A stretch of 12,007 nucleotides of DNA from Eubacterium sp. UBA3279 (lineage in GTDB: Bacteria; Bacillota; Clostridia; Lachnospirales; Lachnospiraceae), in NCBI GenBank assembly GCA_002361775.1, contig DETV01000005.1, forward strand, positions 1 through 12,007, given 5' to 3'. Below the pieces are notes generated by a model. That model was given only the letters and a program-made list of their open reading frames with translations. It was not told where the DNA came from and ran no database searches. Positions 6,010 through 12,007 of the stretch are shown in pieces. Every line of letters begins with the position of its first letter. Position 1 is the stretch's first letter. Made by a program: the position numbers and the translations under genes.

Positions 6010-6391
6010 CAGATACAATACATTTTGTAAAAGCCTGAAAAATTTGGAAAAAAGTAGAACAGCGGATATAGAGAAGGATTTTGTACTGGAGGGAACGGTT
6101 CTGAATTTTAGCCTTACGTTTGATATATCCTGGAAAGTTATGAAGGATATCTTAGTGAAGGAGATGGGAATCCTTGATTTTGCGACTGGTTCTCCGAGAG
6201 AAACCCTACAGCAGGCTTTCCGAAATAAAATCATAGAAGATGACCGGTGGCTTCAGATGCTGAGAACAAGAAATCAGCTTGCGCATGACTACGATGGGAC
6301 ATTTGCCAGAGAAAAATTTCAGGAGATCATAGAGAATTATTATCCATTGTTTGAAAAATTGAGGGACAGAGTACAGAAATATTATGAGTAA
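5990..6391 (+). CDS. HEPN protein of the HI0074 (nucleotidyltransferase substrate-binding) type, probable toxin
   Basis: The 133-residue, largely helical protein has the hallmark R94-N-Q-L-A-H99-D-Y101, the R-x4-H-x-Y motif of HEPN RNase toxins. Y101 corresponds to the tyrosine AMPylated by the partner MNT enzyme in studied HepT systems. The central segment FSLTFDISWKVMKDIL and GSPRETLQQAF are typical of the HI0074 family. ATG 5990 is preferred over the earlier in-frame ATG at 5939: GGAGGA (5973-5978) lies 11 bases upstream inside the antitoxin gene, and the extra residues from 5939 would lie wholly within it. The gene overlaps the MNT gene by 20 bp and ends at a strong terminator. The family is named 'substrate binding' in databases; toxic activity here is inference. 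Confidence 0.88.
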   Translation: MESKSINRYNTFCKSLKNLEKSRTADIEKDFVLEGTVLNFSLTFDISWKVMKDILVKEMGILDFATGSPRETLQQAFRNKIIEDDRWLQMLRTRNQLAHDYDGTFAREKFQEIIENYYPLFEKLRDRVQKYYE

Positions 6392-6393
6392 TA

Positions 6394-6447
6394 AAAATAC
6401 TTCTGCTGCATTGCTTGATACAAGAAGCAGTGCAGCAGAAGTATTTT
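6394..6447. terminator. Long bidirectional terminator between convergent HEPN and sensor kinase genes
   Basis: AAAATACTTCTGCTGCATTGCTT (6394-6416, given here only by its ends and core) pairs with 6425-6447 over 23 positions, with one G-U wobble and an 8-base loop. The arms begin with AAAA and end with TTTT, so each strand has an A-run, a GC-rich core (TTCTGCTGCA) and a T-run. It starts 2 bases after the HEPN stop and ends just before the kinase stop (6449-6451), so it can serve both genes. Confidence 0.9.
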
Positions 6448-6448
6448 A

Positions 6449-7753
6449 TTACTCGATTTGTTTCAAAGTTATAATTGTATGAAAGGTTGCTGTTCCAGGT
6501 TCATAATACATTTGTAGATTACCCTGGTATTGGTTTACCACCTTTTTGATACTTTTGATTCCGAAACCATGTCTTTTCTTATTTGCTTTGTGAGAAATAA
6601 GAAGTCCCTCTTCCATGTGACGAGGAGAATTTCTGCATGAATTCACAAGGACAATCACAACAAAGGGTGAGTTTTCTTTCTTTTGAACGGTAAGTTCAAT
6701 AAAAGAATCGGGGATGTTTTCAGCGGCTTCTACTGCATTATCTAATAAATTACAAAACAGAGAGGTCAGGTCATTTGGACAAAGCCGGGGAAGAGAGTTC
6801 CTTCTGATATCTACATGAAGCGTGATATGTTTTTCTATACATTGTCTTTGATAACGGTTGAGAATAGCATTCAATATATTGTTATCACAGATTTTTGCAC
6901 TTTCTTTTAAATCCGATCCATCCAGAAGTTGATGGATATAAGCATCTATTTTTTCTTTTTCCCCTTTTTCATTTAGCAGTTGAATGGAATGGAGATGTTT
7001 CTTTATATCGTGAATCAAAATACTTTGATTTTCACTTTGAGCCAGAAGCATTTCATAATATTCTACAGAGTCAGATTCTTTTTGAAGCAGCAGTTGCATT
7101 TCAGTGAATTCCAGACTCTTTTTTTGATTGTACTGATGTATGCCAAAAACTAAGAAGTTAATGAACAGAAGAAAAACAGCGCTGATGGTCAACAGAATAT
7201 TAATCGGAGGTTTAACAGAGATTGTCTCACCAATGTGAAAGAAAGTGAGCATAACAAAAGTAGAAGCAACAGGAATGGGTATCAGGAAAAGTTCAGAACG
7301 GTCATAAACTTCCAAACCTTCTTTTTTCTGCTTCAAAAAATGAGATAGAAGATAGGCAACTGTAAAAAACAAACTTTTGCTGAAAAGAGTATAAAAAATA
7401 AGACTGATACCTTTCAGTGAAAGGAAATGAGGAAAAAATTTTGATACAATTCCCATCGTTGCCATTTCTGAAATTCCCATGATCGCAGTAAGGAGGGAAG
7501 TATGAAAAAATATAGCAGGTATCCTGACTTTAAACTGAATAAAAATAAAGAGAAAATTTGCTCCCCAAAATAAGGCGGCGTTTAGCCATGTCTGTCGGAA
7601 TAAAGCAAATAGGAATAAGGCAAAGTAGATTGTTGAAAGACAAAGCAAATTTGAACTGACAGAACGCTTTGGGATAAAAAGATTGGCGGTATACTGCCAG
7701 ATAATAATAGCTTCGATAAAAAAACTTAATAAAAGTAATAGGATGAATTCCAT
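6449..7753 (-). CDS. AgrC-like sensor histidine kinase with GHKL ATPase domain
   Basis: This 434-residue protein has an N-terminal polytopic membrane domain (about residues 1-207, six or seven hydrophobic segments) followed by a coiled linker (about 208-245). The catalytic part has the H-box LIHDIKKHLHS (H248), the N-box NLLDNAVEAAE (N335-E345) and the G-box HGFGIKSI (395-402), as in AgrC/ComD-like kinases that sense peptides. The start ATG (7751-7753) is preceded by GAGGTAA, overlapping the stop of the response regulator 5 bp upstream, so the two are co-translated. The signal is probably a secreted or antimicrobial peptide, given the family and the adjacent ABC operon (inference). All catalytic boxes are intact. 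Confidence 0.92.
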   Translation of the reverse strand: MEFILLLLLSFFIEAIIIWQYTANLFIPKRSVSSNLLCLSTIYFALFLFALFRQTWLNAALFWGANFLFIFIQFKVRIPAIFFHTSLLTAIMGISEMATMGIVSKFFPHFLSLKGISLIFYTLFSKSLFFTVAYLLSHFLKQKKEGLEVYDRSELFLIPIPVASTFVMLTFFHIGETISVKPPINILLTISAVFLLFINFLVFGIHQYNQKKSLEFTEMQLLLQKESDSVEYYEMLLAQSENQSILIHDIKKHLHSIQLLNEKGEKEKIDAYIHQLLDGSDLKESAKICDNNILNAILNRYQRQCIEKHITLHVDIRRNSLPRLCPNDLTSLFCNLLDNAVEAAENIPDSFIELTVQKKENSPFVVIVLVNSCRNSPRHMEEGLLISHKANKKRHGFGIKSIKKVVNQYQGNLQMYYEPGTATFHTIITLKQIE

Positions 7754-7758
7754 AAGTA

Positions 7759-8385
7759 TTACCTCGTACTTTCCAGATAAAGAAGATAAGCGTTTTTAAA
7801 AGCAGTGTATTTTCGTCGGGTAAGATAAGCTGTGATATGTGGTTCAGTCAGATGGATGGTGGAATGATCAAAGTCAGTCACATGCTCAAAATTGATAATA
7901 AAGCTGCGGTGGGTTTGAAAAAAACAGTTTTTGGGGAGATTTTCTGACCAGTAATTCATGTTTTGTACGGAAAGAAAATCCTGAGCAGTAGTGTGTACGG
8001 TTACCTTTCGTCCCTGCGCTTCTACAGCAATAATTTGGGAAGTGGGAATAACATGAACGCCCTGCCGGGTTTCCACAGGTATTTTTGCAGTTATTGTACT
8101 GAAACAAGTTAGCGCATCCCTTAGATTGCGAAAAAGGCGTTGTTTATCCAGCGGTTTGGAAAGATAACGGAAAACATGGAAACGCATAGCTTCATCCAGA
8201 TATTCAGAGTAGGAGGTTACTACAAAGATAATGACATTTTTATATGTCTTTTTTAATTCATTCCCAATATAAATTCCGTTCATACCGGGCATTTCTATAT
8301 CCAGAAAAACCATATCTTTTTCGCCAGTATCAGATAACAGAGCTTCTCCACTGGTAAAAGTAACAAGTTGGGGACATTTTTTCAC
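7759..8385 (-). CDS. LytTR response regulator with truncated receiver domain
   Basis: From GTG (8383-8385) the product is 208 residues, where AgrA/VirR-like regulators usually have about 235-250. The receiver keeps its phospho-acceptor region (MVFLDIEMPGMNG), the T/S switch (VVTSYSEY) and the lysine in YLSKPLD. It lacks the first strand and the acidic pair that bind magnesium, normally within the first 15 residues. The LytTR DNA-binding domain (about residues 103-205) is complete, with FFQTHRSFIINFEHV and LTRRKYTAFK. In frame upstream only about eight more codons (YTHERESL) precede a TGA, and no frame upstream encodes the missing part. The GTG has only a weak GAAAGAG ribosome site. The 5' end has probably been deleted; the protein may be inactive or phosphorylation-independent. 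Confidence 0.82.
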   Translation of the reverse strand: MKKCPQLVTFTSGEALLSDTGEKDMVFLDIEMPGMNGIYIGNELKKTYKNVIIFVVTSYSEYLDEAMRFHVFRYLSKPLDKQRLFRNLRDALTCFSTITAKIPVETRQGVHVIPTSQIIAVEAQGRKVTVHTTAQDFLSVQNMNYWSENLPKNCFFQTHRSFIINFEHVTDFDHSTIHLTEPHITAYLTRRKYTAFKNAYLLYLESTR

Positions 8386-8473
8386 CAGACTTTCTCTTTC
8401 ATGTGTATATCATAGAACAGAGAAAATATGAATGCAAAAACTCTAATAACCCAAAAAAGCATTAATACGTCAT

Positions 8474-8501
8474 TTGATGCGGATGGTGTTGTAATTATAA
8501 A
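8474..8501 (+). promoter_or_regulatory. Possible promoter of the ABC operon
   Basis: TTGATG (8474-8479) and TATAAA (8496-8501) are separated by 16 bases, upstream of the small membrane protein gene. It lies in the 187-base divergent gap to the LytTR regulator, where a LytTR-controlled promoter would be expected. No clear pair of LytTR direct repeats upstream was recognised. Confidence 0.38.
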
Positions 8502-8572
8502 AAGAAAGAAGATAATGAAAATAGAAAATAAGGGGACTCTTTTAGGGAAAGGTAAATCTGGAGGATATGGCT

Positions 8573-9031
8573 ATGAAACAAAAAAAAGTAGGATTAATAA
8601 TATTAGCGGTGGGTGCAAGTGTGTTTTTTTCGTCCTGTTCTTATAAGAATTTTGAAGATTCTTTGCGAAATTTAAATATGGAAGCGAACTCTTCTTTTTC
8701 AAAATTTCCGATACAATTTTCTGTTATGATGTTGTTTCTTCCATGTCTTTTGTCTATTGGTAATAGTCTGATTTTATTGGTATTGACATTATTTTTAAAA
8801 CCAGTGCTTAATTATGGGATTATGATTATTTTTTTATTATGCGGCGCCTATTTCAATTCCATGTTTTGGTGGGAAAGTTTGACGATGTCGTTACGAAGTG
8901 AATGGGTAGTACAGGGAGGATACACGATGTTTCATGCTACAATTCTTGGAGGAGTTGTGATTATAGGTGCATGGATCGTCGGAGGGATATATTTTCAAAA
9001 ATATGATATTTTGAATTTGGATTCAGAGTGA
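8573..9031 (+). CDS. Small membrane protein, probable ABC-exporter permease component
   Basis: The 152-residue protein has about four hydrophobic segments (residues 7-22, 48-75, 80-98 and 118-141), with a polar stretch after the first (SYKNFEDSLRNLNMEANSSF). ATG 8573 has GGAGG (8560-8564) 8 bases upstream; the ATG at 8567 is only 2 bases from it. FFSSC at 18-22 could be read as a weak lipobox, but the following helices make a permease more likely. It is immediately upstream of an ABC ATPase gene (13-bp gap), and no other permease is present. It is shorter than common ABC-2 permeases (six helices, 200 residues or more), so it may be a shrunken or internally deleted version, or work as a multimer. 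I do not recognise the exact family. Confidence 0.72.
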   Translation: MKQKKVGLIILAVGASVFFSSCSYKNFEDSLRNLNMEANSSFSKFPIQFSVMMLFLPCLLSIGNSLILLVLTLFLKPVLNYGIMIIFLLCGAYFNSMFWWESLTMSLRSEWVVQGGYTMFHATILGGVVIIGAWIVGGIYFQKYDILNLDSE

Positions 9032-9044
9032 CAGGGAGGCAGAT

Positions 9045-9674
9045 ATGATTATAAAAGTAGAAAATGTTTCAAAAATAATAAGGGGCAATAGCGTAATCGA
9101 ACATATTTCGATGGAATTCACATCTGGAAAAGTTTTTGGCTTTCGTGGAATTAATGGTTCAGGGAAAACCATGTTAATGCGGCTTATTGCAGGACTGATT
9201 TACCCAACCAAAGGACAGATTACTGTAGATAATAAGATTCTCGGAAGAGATATAAATTTCCCGGAAAATATGGGACTTCTAATAGAAAATCCCACATTTT
9301 TAGACAATTATTCAGGATTTGCTAATTTGAAGTTGCTGTCCTCTATTCAAGATAAAATTGATGACAAACAAATTCGTAGAACATTGGAACGGGTAGGGTT
9401 AGAGCCGGATAGTAAGAAGAAATATAAAAAATATTCGTTGGGAATGAAACAGAAGCTGGGAATTGCAGCAGCCGTATTGGAGAAACCGGAACTTTTGATT
9501 TTGGATGAACCGGCAAATGCTTTAGATGAAGAGGGGGTAGAGCGTCTGAAAAAGATAGTACAGGAAGAGAAAGAGCGTGGAGCATTGATTATTTTGTCAT
9601 GTCATGATGCATATCTTTTGGAGGAAATGTCGGATGTGATTTATCTGTTACAGGATGGAAAATTATTGAAATAA
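9045..9674 (+). CDS. ABC transporter ATP-binding protein, BcrA-like
   Basis: The 209-residue nucleotide-binding domain is complete but short. It has Walker A GINGSGKT (35-42), signature YSLGMKQKLGIA (130-140), Walker B LLILDEP (150-156), D-loop ANALDE, and the switch histidine in LSCHD (H187). The Q-loop position reads GLLIENPTF, with Glu81 in place of Gln, as in many BcrA/antimicrobial-peptide export ATPases (family knowledge). It has no C-terminal extension. The start ATG follows AGGGAGG (9033-9039). It would energise the small membrane protein encoded just upstream, exporting or detoxifying a peptide or lipid-active compound (inference). Confidence 0.94.
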   Translation: MIIKVENVSKIIRGNSVIEHISMEFTSGKVFGFRGINGSGKTMLMRLIAGLIYPTKGQITVDNKILGRDINFPENMGLLIENPTFLDNYSGFANLKLLSSIQDKIDDKQIRRTLERVGLEPDSKKKYKKYSLGMKQKLGIAAAVLEKPELLILDEPANALDEEGVERLKKIVQEEKERGALIILSCHDAYLLEEMSDVIYLLQDGKLLK

Positions 9675-9707
9675 CTAAGATAGGGTGAACAAGAAAAGAG
9701 GGATGAA

Positions 9708-10337
9708 ATGAAAAAAGGGATATTTAGTATATTGGCAATAGCAATTGGAATTTTTATAATCTTTCGGATAAAGAGTGTAAATACAAGTGTGCAATATCCT
9801 GAAATAAAGGAATATGGAATGCAGGAAGAGGTATTTGTTGGAAATAATATATTTATGGAATCTTATGAAAGAATGGACGGATACGCTATTGTTGTTAAAG
9901 AAGCAGAGATTATGACATATGAAGAATTTCTTGAAAAATTCCAATATAATGAAACGGTGCAGGGAACGCTTTTTCAAAAAGATGAAATGATATATCCTGA
10001 AATGGTGTGCAATATAAAGATAGTAGTTAAAAATAAAGATCAGGAAGATAATCCTGATAAGGGAATTAATTTCCCAAATTATGTACTGTATGGAGAAGAT
10101 TTTCAGTTACAACTTAGTGAAGCTTTATATTCTGTTGCAAATCCGAATATGAAAGAGGGGCAGATGAGTTTTCGGTTACAACCAGAAACAGAAAAAGAAT
10201 TTTATTTGCCATTTTATTTTTCTCCATCAAGAAAAACGGAATCGCTTCAAATAGAAGAAGTGGGAAATAGCAAATTGTATCTTCCCATATCATTATATCC
10301 AGAACAAAGACAGATTGTTTTGGAAAATTTATCTTAA
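9708..10337 (+). CDS. Membrane-anchored extracytoplasmic protein of unknown function (possibly DUF5028-like)
   Basis: This 209-residue protein has one N-terminal hydrophobic helix (about residues 5-20, IFSILAIAIGIFIIF) and a long acidic, beta-rich exterior domain. This suggests a signal anchor with the rest outside the membrane. It has no cysteines apart from one (C100, in MVCNIK), no enzymatic motif that I recognise and no lipobox. The pattern of a short anchor, then RIKSVN, then a Pro/Glu region is like DUF5028-type proteins found beside ABC exporters in Firmicutes, but that assignment is from memory and tentative. ATG 9708 follows GAGGGATGAA. It is the third gene of the ABC operon (33-bp gap), so it may act as an accessory or immunity protein. 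Confidence 0.75.
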   Translation: MKKGIFSILAIAIGIFIIFRIKSVNTSVQYPEIKEYGMQEEVFVGNNIFMESYERMDGYAIVVKEAEIMTYEEFLEKFQYNETVQGTLFQKDEMIYPEMVCNIKIVVKNKDQEDNPDKGINFPNYVLYGEDFQLQLSEALYSVANPNMKEGQMSFRLQPETEKEFYLPFYFSPSRKTESLQIEEVGNSKLYLPISLYPEQRQIVLENLS

Positions 10338-10362
10338 AATATGAGATCTGTTTTTTTAGATA

Positions 10363-10371
10363 TGCTATACT
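10363..10371 (+). promoter_or_regulatory. Extended -10 promoter before the SLC13-type permease
   Basis: TG-C-TATACT (TG at 10363-10364, TATACT at 10366-10371) forms an extended -10 element. No good -35 lies 17 bases upstream, which extended -10 promoters do not need. It lies 42 bases before the permease ATG, so this gene may be transcribed separately from the ABC operon. Confidence 0.45.
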
Positions 10372-10413
10372 GTATCAGGATAGAAAACGAAAGAAGAGGA
10401 TATGTAGAAGGAA

Positions 10414-11559
10414 ATGAGGAAAATCATAACATATTTAAAACGAGAAACGGTACTTTGTGTGGCGTCTTTTCTTGCTCTTGTATCCATGTTTTTTGTAAAA
10501 CCGGATCGAGGTTATGCAGATTATCTGGATGCCAGGGTACTGGCGCTTTTGTTTTGTCTGATGACGGTCATGGAGGGATTTAAGAAAACAGGTCTTTTTG
10601 AACAGATGGCGAATGGTCTACTGAAAAAAGTAAAAACTTTTCGACAGCTGATGATAGTTCTGGTAGGACTTTGCTTTTTCAGTTCTATGTGGATTACCAA
10701 TGACGTAGCTTTGCTTACTTTTGTGCCTTTTACAATTCTGGTGCTTCGTATGGCGCAAATGGAACAGCAGATGATTGCGGTGGTTACTATGGAGACGATT
10801 GCTGCGAATCTGGGGAGTATGGCTACACCGGTGGGAAATCCTCAGAATTTGTATTTATATTCGGTATCTGGTATGTCCCTCGGGGAGTTTATAAAAGTAA
10901 TGGGACCTTTATCGGTGCTTTCTTTGATGTTGATTCTTGCGGGCTGTCTGGCGAAAAAAAACGAGAAACTTCAGATACAAGTGGTTCCACAGATAAAAAA
11001 AGAGAAGAAAACAGGAGAAAATCTACTTTTGCTGGGGTTATTTCTGGTAAGTCTGCTGTCCGTTCTGCGGATTTTATCCTGGCCGGCTCTGCTGGGGATT
11101 ACTCTCCTAGCATGTGTATTATTATATGCAACAGGAAAAGAGGAGTTTTTACCTGGAAAAGTAGATTACGGTCTTCTTCTCACCTTTGTAGCATTTTTCA
11201 TATTTATCGGAAATATGGGAAGAATTGACTGGGTGAAAAAAGTATTGGAGAAAGTTTTGGCAGGGAATGAACTGTTTTTGGGATTTGCCGGCAGTCAGGT
11301 GATCAGTAATGTACCGGCAGCGATTCTGTTGTCGGGATTTACAAAGAATTATGCGGCGTTGTTACAGGGGGTTAATATTGGCGGACTGGGGACAATGATT
11401 GCTTCTTTGGCAAGCTTGATTTCTTACAAATTTTATGCAGAAGAGAGTGAAAAAAATAAAAATGTGGGTACGAAAGGAAAATATTTCTGGTACTTTACGG
11501 GATGGAATCTGGTATTTGCAGCAGTATTGTTGACAGCGGCAGTGATAGGGATGAAATGA
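10414..11559 (+). CDS. SLC13/ArsB-NhaD superfamily permease (YbiR-like)
   Basis: The 381-residue polytopic protein has about ten hydrophobic segments in two related halves. The first half carries SSMWITNDVALLTFVPF (90-106) and ATPVGNPQN (137-145); the second carries SQVISNVPAAILLS (294-307) and GGLGTMIASLASLI (323-336). The paired ITND and SNVPA motifs with following glycine-rich turns are typical of the ion transporter superfamily, in particular the shorter YbiR-like anion transporters (about 370 residues). The substrate (dicarboxylate, citrate, arsenite or sodium) cannot be told. ATG 10414 is the only sensible start, with AGAGGA (10395-10400) 13 bases upstream and AAGGA (10408-10412) too close. 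It stands alone between the ABC operon and mobile-element debris. No terminator is apparent after it. Confidence 0.9.
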   Translation: MRKIITYLKRETVLCVASFLALVSMFFVKPDRGYADYLDARVLALLFCLMTVMEGFKKTGLFEQMANGLLKKVKTFRQLMIVLVGLCFFSSMWITNDVALLTFVPFTILVLRMAQMEQQMIAVVTMETIAANLGSMATPVGNPQNLYLYSVSGMSLGEFIKVMGPLSVLSLMLILAGCLAKKNEKLQIQVVPQIKKEKKTGENLLLLGLFLVSLLSVLRILSWPALLGITLLACVLLYATGKEEFLPGKVDYGLLLTFVAFFIFIGNMGRIDWVKKVLEKVLAGNELFLGFAGSQVISNVPAAILLSGFTKNYAALLQGVNIGGLGTMIASLASLISYKFYAEESEKNKNVGTKGKYFWYFTGWNLVFAAVLLTAAVIGMK

Positions 11560-11621
11560 TGTCACCTTGAGAACAATAGAACGGTACTTCAAAACAACCT
11601 GAATCGAGGGGATGTGGTTGG

Positions 11622-11869
11622 TTGGATGAAAAGTATCGCAGGTTTTGCCAAAGCATCAGATGGAGATTTTTAAAAATTCTGGTACTCGCCTCTTGATAAT
11701 GGAAGTAGATAAGGCAGCCAGAGAACGAGAAGAAGTGATCCTGAAGCAGTTGGAAGAAAAAGAACCACTGCCGGATAAAGAAGCAGATCAGATGGCTTGG
11801 GTAAGAGCTGCTAATCAGCACAGAGCGATTGCGAAAGAGATTATTTTAAAGGAACTGATCTATGTTTAA
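11622..11869 (+). pseudogene. Frameshifted tnpV-like transposon gene remnant
   Basis: The downstream frame (ATG 11699 to TAA 11869) reads MEVDKAAREREEVIL ... ADQMAWVRAANQHRAIAKEI ... LKELIYV. This matches the C-terminal half of TnpV-type proteins of Firmicute transposons (EIDxxA-E ... DQMxWVxxMNxIRxxAEEIVxxELVY). The N-terminal half, LDEKYRRFCQSIRWRFLKIL and VLAS, lies in another frame (from 11622) and stops at TGA 11694-11696. A small deletion of the expected SGKLxxYL region seems to have caused the shift. A longer frame in phase with the second half starts at ATG 11645 but encodes unrelated residues first and has no ribosome site. It marks the start of mobile-element DNA on the right side of the window. 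Confidence 0.7.
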
Positions 11870-11928
11870 CAAAGTTAAAGTTTGTAACTGAGGATTGAAC
11901 AGGTAATTGGACAGATTAAAAATTTATT

Positions 11929-12007
11929 ATGGCACAGATTTTTCGGGTAGAGAGAACTAAGAATTTTACGGTAATGAGTAATCATCATTTCAAGAATAAG
12001 AATCTGA
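11929..12007 (+). CDS. N-terminus of a replication-initiator/helix-turn-helix protein of a mobile element (cut by window end)
   Basis: The frame from ATG 11929 gives MAQIFRVERTKNFTVMSNHH, then FKNKNL, and runs off the window. Firmicute conjugative elements and plasmids encode replication initiator A / replisome-organiser-like proteins that begin with the same pattern (MxQFFRVEKTKxYTVMSNHHLxxKxLSLKAKGLL). So this is very probably the first 26 codons of such a gene. The ribosome binding site is poor (no GGAGG within 15 bases), which may mean weak expression or an eroded copy. It follows the tnpV remnant by 59 bases. Confidence 0.72.
   Translation, partial: MAQIFRVERTKNFTVMSNHHFKNKNL

Noticed and set aside
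8428..8646. A 72-codon plus-strand frame with a Gly/Lys-rich KGKSGGYGYE stretch, considered as a bacteriocin-like precursor
   Set aside because: No ribosome site, no double-glycine leader in a proper context, and its second half overlaps the better-supported membrane protein gene in another frame.
10341..10583. An 80-codon plus-strand frame
   Set aside because: It overlaps the start of the SLC13-type permease in another frame, contains that gene's promoter, and has no family resemblance.
11865..11890. TTTAACAAAGTTAAAGTTTGTAAC, overlapping short inverted repeats considered as iterons or an attachment site before the replication gene
   Set aside because: The arms are only 5-6 bp and A/T-only in large part, with no further copies visible; chance cannot be excluded.

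Overview
The window looks like a chromosomal accessory stretch from a low-to-moderate GC, anaerobic, gut-type Firmicute, most likely a Lachnospiraceae relative (inference). The reasons are strong AAGGAG/GGAGG ribosome binding sites, tight operons, a 2[4Fe-4S] ferredoxin, AgrC/LytTR-type signalling and a TnpV-type transposon protein. The sequence alone does not settle the species.

Layout. (1) 1-58: a short tail resembling the C-terminus of a tyrosine recombinase. (2) 139-4266: a purine module. A LysR regulator (minus strand) is divergent from an NCS2/AzgA-type purine permease and an adenine deaminase (plus strand). A 16-bp direct repeat, spaced 22 bp apart, lies in the divergent region and ends at a predicted -35 box. 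Together the genes would import adenine and deaminate it to hypoxanthine and ammonia. (3) 4267-4722: no intact gene, but a terminator, a decayed IS3-family transposase fragment and a perfect 12-bp hairpin. (4) 4696-5486 (minus): a ferredoxin and a four-cysteine membrane iron-sulphur protein, coupled by a GTGA overlap. (5) 5728-6391 (plus): an MNT nucleotidyltransferase / HEPN (HI0074-type) pair, i.e. a candidate type VII toxin-antitoxin system, with a good promoter and a long bidirectional terminator.

(6) 6449-8385 (minus): an AgrC-like GHKL sensor kinase and a LytTR response regulator whose receiver has lost its first strand and the acidic pair. (7) 8573-10337 (plus, visibly AT-rich): a small membrane protein, a BcrA-like ABC ATPase and a membrane-anchored extracytoplasmic protein. 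This is divergent from the two-component genes and resembles peptide-sensing/peptide-export or immunity loci. (8) 10414-11559: a SLC13/ArsB-NhaD superfamily permease with its own extended -10 promoter. (9) 11622-12007: a frameshifted TnpV remnant, then the first 26 codons of a protein resembling the replication-initiator/helix-turn-helix proteins of Firmicute conjugative elements, cut off by the window end.

The main theme is a patchwork of intact small modules with mobile-element scars between or beside them (1-58, ~4546-4640, 11622-11869, 11929-end), consistent with an integration hot spot. No CRISPR array, rRNA or tRNA gene was seen. The points most worth following up are the HEPN-MNT pair, the truncated regulator beside the ABC operon, the split ferredoxin/membrane redox pair and the element boundary at the right end.
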